A DNA stretch of 64,000 nt from Nitrogeniibacter aestuarii. Its GTDB lineage: Bacteria; Pseudomonadota; Gammaproteobacteria; Burkholderiales; Rhodocyclaceae. The translations under genes and the position numbers were made by a program. Shown here piece by piece: positions 36,684 through 46,637 of the stretch; the first letter of the stretch is position 1; each line of letters begins with the position of its first letter. The notes below the pieces were generated by a model. The model searched no databases and was not told where the DNA came from. It was given only the letters and a program-made list of their open reading frames with translations. Location: NCBI RefSeq assembly GCF_017309585.1, contig NZ_CP071321.1, forward strand, positions 2,294,001 to 2,358,000, given 5' to 3'.

Positions 36684-37220
36684 TTGGGCGCGCGCTTCGG
36701 ATCGGGCTCGCCACGAGCGAACGAGATGCCAGCGCCACACGGCGCGCACCAGAAAGTAGCCGGTGATGGCCAAGGCGGTGGCCAGAAGCAGCAGGCCGAG
36801 GGCCAGGGGCGCACCGAGCCCGATCATCCATTGGGTGATGGCGTCGAGCCACGCCATGAATCCGGCGTCCCCCAGCGCGGGTGGCGGTGTGAACACTTCG
36901 CCGTTACCCACAAACACATGCCCGATGGAAAACGCCAGCAGATACAGCGGGACGATGGTCAGTGGATTGGTGTAGAGCGTGGCAACCAGCGCCAACGGGA
37001 GATTGACCCGGAAAAGCACACACGCCAGTGCTGCGCCGATCATCTGGAAGGGGCCGGGAATCAGGCCGCAGAAAAGCCCCACGGCGATCGCCCCGGCCGC
37101 GGAGTGGCGGTTGAGGTGCCAAAGGCGGGGGTGGAGCAGGGTACGCGACAAGGGGCGTAGCCATCGATTGTTCTGGATGGATTCGGGGTTGGGCAGGCGA
37201 TGTTTGAGTAACTTGCGCAT
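36669..37220 (-). CDS. DUF2062 membrane protein
   Basis: A 183-residue inner-membrane protein. The DUF2062 core is HSAAGAIAVGLFCGLIPGPFQMIGAALACVLFRVNLPLALVATLYTNPLTIVPLYLLAFSIG, holding two membrane helices and the TNPLT motif; a third helix is near the C-terminus (LALGLLLLATALAITGYFLV), followed by a basic tail. ATG 37220 (MRKLLKHRLPNP) is chosen over the longer frame to 37427. It is convergent with the chemoreceptor gene and divergent from comEC. In some bacteria such proteins accompany comEC; the function is unknown. Confidence 0.88.
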   Translation of the reverse strand: MRKLLKHRLPNPESIQNNRWLRPLSRTLLHPRLWHLNRHSAAGAIAVGLFCGLIPGPFQMIGAALACVLFRVNLPLALVATLYTNPLTIVPLYLLAFSIGHVFVGNGEVFTPPPALGDAGFMAWLDAITQWMIGLGAPLALGLLLLATALAITGYFLVRAVWRWHLVRSWRARSEARAQNKSA

Positions 37221-37314
37221 GGTTCTGGCGATTCTATCCAAAGGCGCAGAAACAGCGTGCGCGAGTGAAATATGACGAATACGTTTATCGGGGCAATGGA
37301 TATGATGGCTCGCG

Positions 37315-39588
37315 ATGGTAAGCGTCGGCCTGGGATTCGTGTTGGGCGTCTTGTGCGTGCAGCAGTCGACCTCGCTGCTGCCGCTGCCGATGTACGCCGG
37401 GGCCCTGTTGCTTGTCGGCCTCATCATGATGCGGGTATCGCGATGGCACGTTGGCCTCTGTCTGCTGGCAGGGCTCTTGATTGGCGCAGGCTACGCTACC
37501 GGTCGCGCGCACATCCGGCTCGAGGCACGCGTGCTCGATGCGCTGGACCGGACAACGGTCACCTGGCAAGGCACCGTCACAGGCTTGCCGGAACGCGCCG
37601 ACGGCGGGGTGCGCTTCGTCTTCAAACCCGATGCGACAACTGACGGCGCAGGATCAATCGGCCCACTCGCACTGAGCTGGTATTCGGACGACGGTTTCGA
37701 CGAATCGATGACACGCGTTCGCCCCGGCGCCCGATTCAGTCTCACGATCCGCTTGCGCCAGGCCAGCAGCCTGTTCAACCCGGGGGGTTTCGATCACGCC
37801 GGCTGGTACCTCGCAAAAGGGATTGGGGGCCTCGGATACGTCAAGAATGGCGTGCTTATTGCGACCTCAGGCCCTTCGGTTGACGCCACGCGAGATCGCC
37901 TGAGAACCTGGATCGAAGGCGAAATATCCCCGCCCGTGGCGGGTCCCTTGCTGGCGATGGCGCTTGGCGACCAGAGCCGCATCAGTGACACCCAGTGGGA
38001 CACCTTCCGGGTGACCGGCACCGCACATCTGGTCGCGATATCCGGCTTGCACGTGGGCATCGTGGCGGGCCTCGTTGCGGCGTGCGTGGGCGCCATCTGG
38101 CGGCGCGTACCATGGTTGGTCTGTCGCATCCCGGCACGGCACACGGCCTTGTGTTGTGCCGTTGTTGCCGCACTGGCCTACGCCGCGCTGGCAGGGTTCG
38201 GCATTCCGGTCGTTCGGGCGGTGATCATGCTGAGTGTGGCGGCAATCGCCCTGATCGGTGGTCGTCAGTCGGCGCCATTCAGGGTCTTGCTGCTTGCCAT
38301 GGTGGCGGTGCTCGTGTTCGATCCGTGGGCGGTTCTTTCCGCGGGCTTCTGGCTCTCGTTTTCGGCCGTCGCGGCCCTGATGCTGGTGCTGTCGGGGCGC
38401 CTGGCCCGGCAGCCTCGATGGCGTCAGTTCCTGCTCGCTCAAGCGGCCATATCATGGATGAGCCTGCCGATTGTGCTGGGCGTGTTCGGCGCCCCGTCGC
38501 TGATCTCGCCCCTTGCCAATGCGTTGGCCATCCCGGTGGTGAGTATTGTCCTCGTACCCGTACTGCTGCTGGCCGTGGTCAGCGGCTCGTCCTCACTGCT
38601 CAGCCTGGCGGCCTGGGTGCTCGAGCATCTGATGACTGCGCTCAGTGCGATGGCCGGGTGGTCGATCGAATTGAGCTGGACAAGTCCGCCGCCATGGCTG
38701 GTCATGATCACGTGTGCCGCGCTTGTGGTTTCACTCCTGCCTCGTGGCACGCCGACGCGTCGCGTGGCGGCCCTGTGTGTGTTGCCCCTCATGCTCTGGC
38801 GGCCTGAGGGGCCGTCGACTGGTGCGGTGTGGGCCACGGTCATCGATGTCGGGCAAGGCCTGTCGGTGCTGGTCAGGACTGCGAGCCACAGCCTGCTCTA
38901 TGACACCGGTCGCGCCTACTATCGCGGGGGCGACGCCGGCCGGTCCGTGGTGCTGCCTGCTCTGTCGAAAGCGGGCGTCCACCAGCTCGACATGCTGGTG
39001 CTCTCGCACGACGATAACGACCATGTCGGTGGTGCCGAAAGTGTCATGAGCGGTGTTCGTGTCCAGCAGGTTGTTGGCGGTGTCGGCGTTGAACTGAAGG
39101 ACAGAACGGTCGATCCCTGTGTGGCCGGGGTGTCATGGCGCTGGGATGGGGTGGCGTTTGACTGGCTCTATCCAGACCACGGGCCTGCCGCAGCAGCGGA
39201 CAACGACCGCTCATGCGTACTTCGCATTCGTGCGTCGGGACATGCCTTGCTGCTCACTGGTGACATTACGCGGGATGGGGAAGCCCGATTGATCAGTGGC
39301 ACCGATCTGTCGGACGTCTGGGCGGTGGTGGCGCCTCATCATGGCAGCAAGTCGTCATCCAGCCCTGCATTCGTCAACGCGGTCAACGCCGAGCATGTGA
39401 TCTTCTCGGCCGGGTACAAGAACCCGTATCACCATCCTGCCCGTGTTGTTGTCGAGCGCTGGGAAGCGCACGGCACCCGGTCTTGGAATACCGCGACAGT
39501 CGGCGCGGTGACCGCAGCGCTGGGTCAAGGCGGTCCGCATATCGAGGGGCGAGTCACAAACGGGCGACGCTACTGGCACCGGCATTGA
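37315..39588 (+). CDS. comEC: DNA uptake channel protein ComEC/Rec2
   Basis: A 757-residue protein of normal length for ComEC. It has N-terminal membrane helices with a DUF4131-like soluble part ([31 protein letters not shown]), then the competence channel domain ([40 protein letters not shown]). The C-terminal metallo-beta-lactamase-like domain has [23 protein letters not shown] and [11 protein letters not shown]. It moves single-stranded DNA across the inner membrane in natural transformation. ATG 37315 is chosen by homology. It is followed 50 nt downstream by a hydrolase gene. Confidence 0.95.
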   Translation: [757 protein letters not shown]

Positions 39589-39638
39589 TGCACGGCAGTG
39601 TATGCTCTGTGCTGTCAGTGACTTCCGGATTTACGTTC

Positions 39639-40541
39639 ATGTCATTTCTTGCCCGCCTCGGGAGTTGGCTCACCGAAAAGCCGTCTTATGAAATGCGCCA
39701 GCGTCGTGTGCAATGCGTGAGTGCGCACGGCTTGCACCATATGGCGTACACCGAGTGGGGCGACCCGCGCAATTCAAAGGTGCTGGTGTGCGTCCACGGG
39801 CTGACGCGCAATGGACGTGACTTCGATTTTCTGGCGCGTGCGCTCGCGGACGAGTATCGGGTGGTGTGTCCGGATATCGTGGGCCGCGGCAAGAGCGACT
39901 GGCTGGCCAACAAGGCTGACTACGGCTTTCCGCTCTATGTGGCCGACATGGTGACCTTGCTTGCACGGCTCGACGTCGAAGAGGTGCATTGGGTGGGCAC
40001 CTCCATGGGCGGTCTGATCGGTATGCTGGTCGCTTCCATGCCCGGCAACCCGATCAAGCGTCTGGTGCTCAATGACGTGGGGCCGATGATCACGGTCGAG
40101 TCGATTCGACGCATCGCCGAATACGTGGGCAATGCCCCTGTCTTCGTCGACAAGGCGGCCGCCATTGCCTACATCCGCGAGGTAAGCGCACCGTTTGGAC
40201 CGCTGACCGATGCCCAGTGGGGGCACTTGACCGAATACGCCATCAAGCCCACCGATGGGGGCTTTTCGATGATCTACGATCCGGACATTGCCGTGCCGTT
40301 CAGGACCACGCCATTGGTCGCGAACGTCGATCTATGGGCCACCTACGACGCGATCCAGTGCCCGACCATGGTCATTCGTGGGGCCGACTCCGATCTGTTG
40401 CTCCACGAGACGGCGCTCGAAATGGCGTCGCGAGGGCCGAAAGCCAAGCTGGCGGAGATTCCGGGCGTCGGGCACGCGCCCATGCTGCTCGATGACGCGC
40501 AGATCGGTATCGTGCGCCAGTTTCTTCTCGCCGATACCTGA
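39639..40541 (+). CDS. Alpha/beta hydrolase
   Basis: A 300-residue hydrolase with the complete triad visible: the nucleophile elbow GTSMGG (near residue 120), the acid in VIRGADSDLLL, and the histidine in GVGHAPMLL. The oxyanion region is VCVHGLTRNGRDFDFLA. The family (esterase or C-C bond hydrolase type) acts on small substrates in the cytoplasm; the substrate here is unknown. ATG 39639 starts MSFLARLGSW and the gene follows comEC on the same strand at 50 nt spacing. Confidence 0.88.
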   Translation: MSFLARLGSWLTEKPSYEMRQRRVQCVSAHGLHHMAYTEWGDPRNSKVLVCVHGLTRNGRDFDFLARALADEYRVVCPDIVGRGKSDWLANKADYGFPLYVADMVTLLARLDVEEVHWVGTSMGGLIGMLVASMPGNPIKRLVLNDVGPMITVESIRRIAEYVGNAPVFVDKAAAIAYIREVSAPFGPLTDAQWGHLTEYAIKPTDGGFSMIYDPDIAVPFRTTPLVANVDLWATYDAIQCPTMVIRGADSDLLLHETALEMASRGPKAKLAEIPGVGHAPMLLDDAQIGIVRQFLLADT

Positions 40542-40571
40542 TCTGCGGGTGCCCGCCTCGCTGACGCCGGA

Positions 40572-41714
40572 TTATCTGAGCAGTTCGCCGTTCTTGTTCA
40601 GGATCGAAATGTCGGTGTAGGTCGAGCCATCATGGTTTTGCGGCGTGTAGGTCACGGTCAGGCCGCCAGCATCAAAGCTACCCAGTTCGTTGAGTGCTTT
40701 CAGGATCGAGGCTCGATCCGAGGTCTCCGCCTTGCGAATCCCCGCAACCAGCACCCGGGCCATGAGGTAGCCTTCGAGAATCGTGTGGTCGGGGGTGGCC
40801 TTGGGGTCGATCTGGGCGAGATCTTCCTGAAGCTCTCGACTTATCTTGATGGCCTGGCTCTCCGGCTTGGGCACGACCTGGACAATGCCCAGCCCGTGGG
40901 CAAGCTCATTGCCGATGCGTGACGCCACCTGCGGTCCTGCGGTCACGGAGACGGTGATCATCAGGGCAAAGCTGCCGGCGGCACGACTTTCCTTCACGAA
41001 TTCGGAGCTGGCGGCCGTGTTCGATACCATGATGATGCCGTTCGGATCCGCCGCGTGAATCGTCTTCACTGCCCCGGACACTTCGGTCGTTCCCTTCTTG
41101 TACTTACCAACCGCGACCAGCTCCATGCCGGCTTCTTCGAGGCCCTTTCGGGCTGCGCTCAGTCCATCCTCTCCGAAGGGGTCATCCTGGTGAAAGACGG
41201 CGATGCGCTTGAGGCCCATGCTTTTCATTTGCGCGATGATGCGCAGCACCTCTGCCGCGTAACTGGCGCGCGTATGGAAGATGTGGGCCGGGACGGGCTG
41301 ACGTAATGCCATGGCGCCGGACCGAACGCCGACCAGCGCGATGCCGGCCTGGTCGAGCAGGCCTTCCTTGTTCAGGGCTACGGCGTTGCCCGTGCCGACG
41401 AAGCCTGCCAGGGCAGCAGGTTTCTCCTGCGCCAGCAGTTCACGGGTCATGGCCAGTGTCTGTTCAACCTTGTACGCATCGTCGCGTGTCACGAGTTTCA
41501 GCATGTCGCCCCGGATCCCGCCGGCACGATTAACTCTTTCGAAGTAGGCTCTAAGCCCCAGGTTGACCCCTTTCCCGGTCGGGGCGAGCGTGCCCGAGAA
41601 GGGGGCGACCTGACCAATCACGATATTGCCGGCATGGACTGCCGGGCTGATCAGGCTTAAACCGAATGCGGCGACACACGCCGCAGCGGCGTGAACGATG
41701 GTGCGGTATTTCAT
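40572..41714 (-). CDS. Branched-chain amino acid-type ABC transporter substrate-binding protein
   Basis: A 380-residue periplasmic binding protein of the LivK type. The signal peptide (MKYRTIVHAAAACVAAFGLSLISPAVHA) is followed by IVIGQVAPFSGTLAPTGKGVNLGLRAYFERVNRAGGIRG, and later HQDDPFGEDGLSAARKGLEEAGM and TEVSGAVKTIHAADPNGIIMVSN. ATG 41714 is chosen for the signal peptide. No liv permease or ATPase genes are next to it, so it is an orphan binding protein. A perfect palindrome at 41813-41830 lies 99 nt upstream. The ligand cannot be predicted; many such proteins bind aromatic acids or amides. Confidence 0.88.
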   Translation of the reverse strand: MKYRTIVHAAAACVAAFGLSLISPAVHAGNIVIGQVAPFSGTLAPTGKGVNLGLRAYFERVNRAGGIRGDMLKLVTRDDAYKVEQTLAMTRELLAQEKPAALAGFVGTGNAVALNKEGLLDQAGIALVGVRSGAMALRQPVPAHIFHTRASYAAEVLRIIAQMKSMGLKRIAVFHQDDPFGEDGLSAARKGLEEAGMELVAVGKYKKGTTEVSGAVKTIHAADPNGIIMVSNTAASSEFVKESRAAGSFALMITVSVTAGPQVASRIGNELAHGLGIVQVVPKPESQAIKISRELQEDLAQIDPKATPDHTILEGYLMARVLVAGIRKAETSDRASILKALNELGSFDAGGLTVTYTPQNHDGSTYTDISILNKNGELLR

Positions 41715-41812
41715 TGGACTCTCCACCTTTTCGGCGCTCTGGGCGCCTTGTCGTTGTTGTGACGTTCGTCTGAGCTGGCTGTCACTAAACGCGTTACTGC
41801 CATCAGGCTGCA

Positions 41813-41830
41813 ATACGTGAAACCACGTAT
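41813..41830. repeat. Palindrome upstream of the LivK-like gene
   Basis: ATACGTG-AAAC-CACGTAT, a perfect 7 bp inverted repeat with a 4 nt spacer, 99 nt before the LivK-like start on the minus strand and just downstream of the DUF2863 gene stop. It is a candidate operator. Confidence 0.5.
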
Positions 41831-41884
41831 GCCGTCGTCAACGAGCGACGAGGACGGTGGGGCAGAGGCGAGCCATGCGGGATG

Positions 41885-43054
41885 TCAGTGCAGGTGGCGC
41901 GGAATCTGCACTGCGTCTTCTTCAGGCAGTTCCGCGTGGACAGCTTCACCCTCGGGTGAGGGGTAGAGTGGCGATCCGCAGTCGTCGCAGAATTCGAGCG
42001 GGAAATGATGATCGAGCATCATGATGTCGCTCACACCGCATTCGCGCAGGCTGGCCTCAATCTGTCCGGGGACATCGCCGTTTTCGTCTTCAATGCCCAG
42101 AATCGGCCAGACGATCCCGTGGACGACCGTGTCGTCGTCCCGCAAGGTCAGGCCAATGCGGTATTCCTCGAGCTTGCGGTCATGAAAGGGCGCCACCACG
42201 GCCCGCAGCTGGCTCGCGGGCACGGCCAGGGTCGTGCCGAGGAAGGCCACGGAGGCTCGCACTGAATAGGCGCGGCTGGCACGGTCGGCGCGACGCGATG
42301 CGGCAAAGTAGGCATCCGGCAGAACAACCTCGGTCGCACAGCCGGGGAGCAATGGCATGAGGCAGGCGCCGCCCTGCGTGCGCCACTGGGTCAGGGCGGT
42401 TTCCCGATCACCGCCCGGCTCCTGCCAGCGGAACATGGGCGCGCCACGCGACACGGCCACGGCGAACAGCAGGTAGCGCGTGTCGGAGAGAAAGTGTGCC
42501 GTCTCTGGAAGGTCGGTCGTTTCGATGTCCATGTCGCGGTCGCGTCTCGCGGCTGCGCCGATGGCATCGGCGAATCGTGCCGTGTTGCAATAACCGACCG
42601 GCAAATGATCCGGGCTGAAAAGAAAGTCCGCCATCGACAGCTTCACGTTGGCCGCCAGCACGTGCGCCTGGAGGTGCACACGCAGATTCGCCAGCACGGC
42701 AGGCGGAATCTTTGTTGCGGGAATCCGGTAGCGGGACCAGGCCAGCAAGGGCGCCGCGATGAGAATGACATCTTCGTCCTTGCTGCGCCGGCTTGCACAT
42801 TCGGCCCTGGACTCGACAAAGTCGGCCAGCTCGTCGTAAGCCGTCGTGTTGCCGTTGAAGAGGAAATCGAGGGCGTCGTTGATGGCCGCTTCGTTGCCTT
42901 CATCGAGCAGCTCATCGACGATGACTGTCAGGTGCTGGTCCCAGAAGCGGTCTTCGGCCCGGTTGCCGGACTCGGCCAGGCCGTTGGCAAGCCAGACGAG
43001 TCGTTCGGCTTCGGCGCTGAGCCCCTCACGGCGGCTGGGTCTGGATCGCTTCAT
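41885..43054 (-). CDS. DUF2863 family protein
   Basis: A 389-residue cytosolic protein matching the DUF2863 family, which is largely confined to betaproteobacteria. It has a helical N-terminal part (RLVWLANGLAESGNRAEDRFWDQHLTVIVDELLDEGNEAAINDALDFLF), a conserved centre with PAVLANLRVHLQAHVL and LPVGYCNTARFADAIG, and a C-terminal region with DDCGSPLYPSPEGEAVHAELPEE. There is no catalytic motif or signal peptide that I recognise. It is a single gene between ppsR and the LivK-like gene, with 52 nt to the ppsR stop. The function is unknown. Confidence 0.82.
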   Translation of the reverse strand: MKRSRPSRREGLSAEAERLVWLANGLAESGNRAEDRFWDQHLTVIVDELLDEGNEAAINDALDFLFNGNTTAYDELADFVESRAECASRRSKDEDVILIAAPLLAWSRYRIPATKIPPAVLANLRVHLQAHVLAANVKLSMADFLFSPDHLPVGYCNTARFADAIGAAARRDRDMDIETTDLPETAHFLSDTRYLLFAVAVSRGAPMFRWQEPGGDRETALTQWRTQGGACLMPLLPGCATEVVLPDAYFAASRRADRASRAYSVRASVAFLGTTLAVPASQLRAVVAPFHDRKLEEYRIGLTLRDDDTVVHGIVWPILGIEDENGDVPGQIEASLRECGVSDIMMLDHHFPLEFCDDCGSPLYPSPEGEAVHAELPEEDAVQIPRHLH

Positions 43055-43106
43055 GGTCTATGGTCGTGATATTGCGTTGGGCCGCGGATTCTACAACGGA
43101 TCGGAA

Positions 43107-43937
43107 TCAGTAGTAGCGCTTGTCCAGATGGATGTCCTGGATGATCTTGGTGGATATTTCTTCGATCGAGCGCGCGGTGGAATCGAGCCACGCGATGTGT
43201 TCGCGCTTCATCAGGCGCGTTGCCGCCTCGATTTCGAAACGACAGTTGTCCAGTGAGGCGTAATGGCTGTCGGGGCGTCGCTCCTGACGGATTTTCGACA
43301 AGCGTTCCGGGCTGATGGTCAGGCCAAAGAGCTTGCGACGGTGTTTGTGCAACTCGGTGGGCAGCTTGTTGCGCTCGAAGTCTTCTGGAATGAGCGGGTA
43401 ATTGGCGGCTTTGACCCCGAATTGCATCGCAAGGTAGAGGCTGGTCGGCGTCTTGCCGGAGCGGGATACGCCCACCAGAATTACATCGGCAGCATCGAGC
43501 TCGGCATGCGATACGCCGTCGTCATGCGCCAGCGTAAAATTGATGGCCTCGATGCGATCCTTGTAGTCCAGGCTTTCGGCAATGCCGTGAAAGCGGCCGA
43601 CAGTATGGGTGGACTGGATGCCGAGTTCCTTCTCGAGCGGATCGATGAATCGTTCGAGCAAATCGAGAAAGAGTGCATCCGCCTGTCGGACCGTCGCCAG
43701 GACGTCGTCTCCGACCAGCGAGGCGAACACGATGGGGCGGGCGCCATCGTTGCGCGCCGCATCGCGGATACGTCTGGCGCAGTCGTGCGCCTTGTCGACC
43801 GTATCGACAAACGGCATGCGCACCTGCTTGAAGCGCATTTCCGGAAAGTGGGCAAGCAGGCTGTGGCCCATGGTCTCGGCGGTGATGCCGGTGCTGTCCG
43901 AGATAAAAAAGACCGTCCGTGTATTGTTGTCGTTCAT
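43107..43937 (-). CDS. ppsR: Phosphoenolpyruvate synthase regulatory protein (kinase/pyrophosphorylase)
   Basis: A 276-residue DUF299 protein. The P-loop-like [30 protein letters not shown] (nucleotide binding) and the opening [24 protein letters not shown] are the family hallmarks. It should reversibly inactivate PEP synthase by ADP-dependent threonine phosphorylation and reactivate it by phosphorolysis. It is divergent from ppsA across 107 nt, the usual arrangement, which supports the assignment. Confidence 0.95.
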   Translation of the reverse strand: MNDNNTRTVFFISDSTGITAETMGHSLLAHFPEMRFKQVRMPFVDTVDKAHDCARRIRDAARNDGARPIVFASLVGDDVLATVRQADALFLDLLERFIDPLEKELGIQSTHTVGRFHGIAESLDYKDRIEAINFTLAHDDGVSHAELDAADVILVGVSRSGKTPTSLYLAMQFGVKAANYPLIPEDFERNKLPTELHKHRRKLFGLTISPERLSKIRQERRPDSHYASLDNCRFEIEAATRLMKREHIAWLDSTARSIEEISTKIIQDIHLDKRYY

Positions 43938-43975
43938 CGTGAAGTGCGTTGTGCGATCATTGGGTTAACCCTGCT

Positions 43976-44004
43976 TTGCGGCATAGCAGCATTTTGGCTA
44001 TAAA
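43976..44004 (+). promoter_or_regulatory. Sigma-70 promoter of ppsA
   Basis: TTGCGG (43976-43981) and TATAAA (43999-44004) are 17 nt apart, placing the transcription start about 30 nt before the ppsA ATG, in the ppsR-ppsA divergent region. Confidence 0.75.
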
Positions 44005-44044
44005 GCTGAGTTTTAGTTTTTATAACATTCCGGAAGAACAGCAT

Positions 44045-46411
44045 ATGACTCGTTATGTCATCCCGTTTCAAGAACTGAGAATGTCCGACGTCGAGAGCGT
44101 GGGCGGTAAAAACGCCTCGCTGGGCGAAATGATCAGTCAGTTGCCCTCCAGTGTACGCGTCCCCGGCGGTTTTGCCACGACTGCGGACGCCTATCGCGAA
44201 TTCCTCGCACATCAGGGCCTTGCCGACAAGATCAACGCTGCGCTCGACGCGCTGGATGTGGATGATGTGGACGCCCTGGCCAGGACCGGTGCCGAGATTC
44301 GTCAATGGATCATCGACCTGCCTTTCCCGGCCAAGCTCGAAGAAGAAATCAAGTCCGCCTACGAGGCGATCACCGCAGAAGGCGAGGGCAGCTTCGCCGT
44401 GCGTTCGTCGGCGACCGCAGAGGATCTTCCGGATGCCTCGTTTGCCGGCCAGCAGGAAACCTTCCTGAACATCCATGGCTACGAGAACATTCTGCACGCC
44501 ATGAAAGAGGTGTTTGCCTCCCTGTACAACGACCGCGCCATTGCGTACCGCGTGCACAAGGGCTTCGCCCATGCCGACGTGGCTTTGTCTGCCGGCGTGC
44601 AGCGCATGGTGCGTTCCGATACCGGCGCCTCCGGCGTGATGTTCTCCCTCGATACCGAATCGGGCTTCAAGGATGTGGTGTTCATCACCGCCTCCTACGG
44701 CCTGGGTGAGACCGTGGTGCAGGGTGCCGTGAACCCGGACGAGTTCTACGTTCACAAGCCGATGCTCGCCGACGGCCGCCCGGCTGTGGTGCGCCGTAAC
44801 CTCGGCTCCAAGATGATCAAGATGGAATTCACCACCGACAAGAGCGCTGGCAAATCGGTGCGCACGGTGGATGTGGCCGAAGCGGATCGCAACAGGTTCT
44901 CCCTCGCTGATGAAGACGTGCTCGAGCTGGCTCGTTACGCAGTCATCATCGAGAAACACTATGGTCGCCCGATGGACATCGAGTGGGGCAAGGATGGCGT
45001 GGATGGCAAGCTGTACATCCTCCAGGCTCGTCCCGAGACGGTGAAGAGCCAGCAGTCCGGCCATGTGATGGAGAAATACCGCCTCAAACAATACGGCAAG
45101 TCGCTGGCCCACGGCCGTGCCATCGGCCAGAAGATCGGCCAGGGTCCGGTGCGTGTCATTTCCGATGCATCGGAAATGAACCGCGTTCTGCCCGGTGATG
45201 TGCTCGTCACCGACATGACCGACCCGAACTGGGAGCCGGTCATGAAGCGCGCCAGCGCCATCGTCACCAACCGCGGTGGCCGTACCTGCCACGCGGCCAT
45301 CATCGCGCGCGAACTGGGCATTCCCGCCATCGTTGGCTGCGGCAATGCGACCGAGGTGCTCGAAGAGGGCGATTCGGTGACCGTTTCGTGCGCCGAGGGC
45401 GACACCGGTTATGTGTACCGCGGCAAGCTGGAATTTGAAGTCATCACGACCGATACCGGCAATCTGCCGGAAATCCCGGTCAAGGTGATGATGAACGTGG
45501 GCAACCCCGAGCTGGCCTTCGAGTTCGCGCAGATTCCGAACGGCGGTGTCGGCCTGGCCCGTCTCGAGTTCGTGATCAACAACATGATCGGCATTCATCC
45601 GAAGGCCATCCTTGAGCTCGAGCAGGTGCCTGCCAGCCTGCGCAACGAGATTCTGCGTCGCTCCCGGGGTTATGAGTCACCGCGCGAGTTCTTCATCGAG
45701 AAGCTGGTCGAGGGCGTGGCCACCATTGCATGCGCGTTCTATCCGCAACCGGTCATCGTGCGTCTGTCGGACTTCAAGTCCAACGAGTATCGCAAACTGC
45801 TGGGCGGCGACATCTACGAGCCGGAAGAAGAAAACCCGATGCTGGGCTTCCGTGGCGCGTCGCGCTACATCGCTCACAGCTTCCGTGACTGCTTCGAGCT
45901 CGAATGTGCCGCCATGCGCAAGGTACGCGACGTGCTCGGCCTGACCAACGTTCAGTTGATGGTCCCGTTCGTTCGCAACGTGGAAGAGGGTCAGGAAGTG
46001 GTCGATCTTCTCGCGCACCACGGCCTGCGCCGCGGCGAGAACGATCTCAAGCTGATCATGATGTGCGAGTTGCCGTCAAACGCACTGCTGGCCGACGACT
46101 TCCTGGATATCTTCGACGGATTCTCCATCGGCTCGAACGATCTGACCCAGCTGACGCTCGGACTGGATCGCGATTCCGGTCTGGTGGCTCATGCCTTCGA
46201 TGAGCGGGACCCGGCGGTCAAGAAGCTGCTTTCCATGGCCATTCAGTCGGCCAACGCGAAGGGCAAATACGTTGGCATCTGCGGGCAGGGGCCCTCGGAT
46301 CACGCCGATTTCGCCGAGTGGCTCATGGACGAGGGCATCCAGACCATCTCGCTGAACCCGGATACCGTGGTTGATACCTGGCTCAAGCTGGCAGCGCACG
46401 AGAAGCAATAA
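44045..46411 (+). CDS. ppsA: Phosphoenolpyruvate synthase
   Basis: The 788-residue enzyme converts pyruvate, ATP and water to PEP, AMP and phosphate for gluconeogenesis. The N-terminal ATP-binding domain begins [15 protein letters not shown] and has [25 protein letters not shown]. The swivelling domain carries the catalytic histidine in [16 protein letters not shown], and the C-terminal PEP/pyruvate domain has [15 protein letters not shown] and near the end the [22 protein letters not shown] segment with the reactive cysteine. ATG 44045 is selected by homology. It is regulated by the divergent ppsR and followed by a strong terminator. Confidence 0.97.
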   Translation: MTRYVIPFQELRMSDVESVGGKNASLGEMISQLPSSVRVPGGFATTADAYREFLAHQGLADKINAALDALDVDDVDALARTGAEIRQWIIDLPFPAKLEEEIKSAYEAITAEGEGSFAVRSSATAEDLPDASFAGQQETFLNIHGYENILHAMKEVFASLYNDRAIAYRVHKGFAHADVALSAGVQRMVRSDTGASGVMFSLDTESGFKDVVFITASYGLGETVVQGAVNPDEFYVHKPMLADGRPAVVRRNLGSKMIKMEFTTDKSAGKSVRTVDVAEADRNRFSLADEDVLELARYAVIIEKHYGRPMDIEWGKDGVDGKLYILQARPETVKSQQSGHVMEKYRLKQYGKSLAHGRAIGQKIGQGPVRVISDASEMNRVLPGDVLVTDMTDPNWEPVMKRASAIVTNRGGRTCHAAIIARELGIPAIVGCGNATEVLEEGDSVTVSCAEGDTGYVYRGKLEFEVITTDTGNLPEIPVKVMMNVGNPELAFEFAQIPNGGVGLARLEFVINNMIGIHPKAILELEQVPASLRNEILRRSRGYESPREFFIEKLVEGVATIACAFYPQPVIVRLSDFKSNEYRKLLGGDIYEPEEENPMLGFRGASRYIAHSFRDCFELECAAMRKVRDVLGLTNVQLMVPFVRNVEEGQEVVDLLAHHGLRRGENDLKLIMMCELPSNALLADDFLDIFDGFSIGSNDLTQLTLGLDRDSGLVAHAFDERDPAVKKLLSMAIQSANAKGKYVGICGQGPSDHADFAEWLMDEGIQTISLNPDTVVDTWLKLAAHEKQ

Positions 46412-46434
46412 GCTATTGTTTCTGAAATGTAAGA

Positions 46435-46476
46435 AACGGCAGGGCGCACTCAAGGTGAGTGGTGCCCTGCCGTTTT
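46435..46476 (+). terminator. Rho-independent terminator of ppsA
   Basis: AACGGCAGGGC pairs with GCCCTGCCGTT (11 bp) with an inner CACTC/GAGTG stem, ending in six T. It starts 23 nt after the stop codon. Confidence 0.93.
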
Positions 46477-46525
46477 TTACTTTTAGTCCGCAAGTGATAC
46501 ACTCCAACGGATTTTTTTCGTCGGG

Positions 46526-46541
46526 CTTGCGCTAGCGCAAG
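46526..46541. repeat. Perfect 16 bp palindrome upstream of the M23 peptidase gene
   Basis: CTTGCGCTAGCGCAAG is identical to its reverse complement. It lies between the ppsA terminator and the M23 gene, 97 nt before the ATG, a position suited to a dimeric repressor or activator. Confidence 0.5.
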
Positions 46542-46637
46542 GTATTTCCGGCGTACTGAGACATACTCGCGGTTTGGATTGCTGCGCCCTGTGGCGCGCG
46601 CCGAGCCATATAACAAGAGACGAGACGGAGCGAACGG

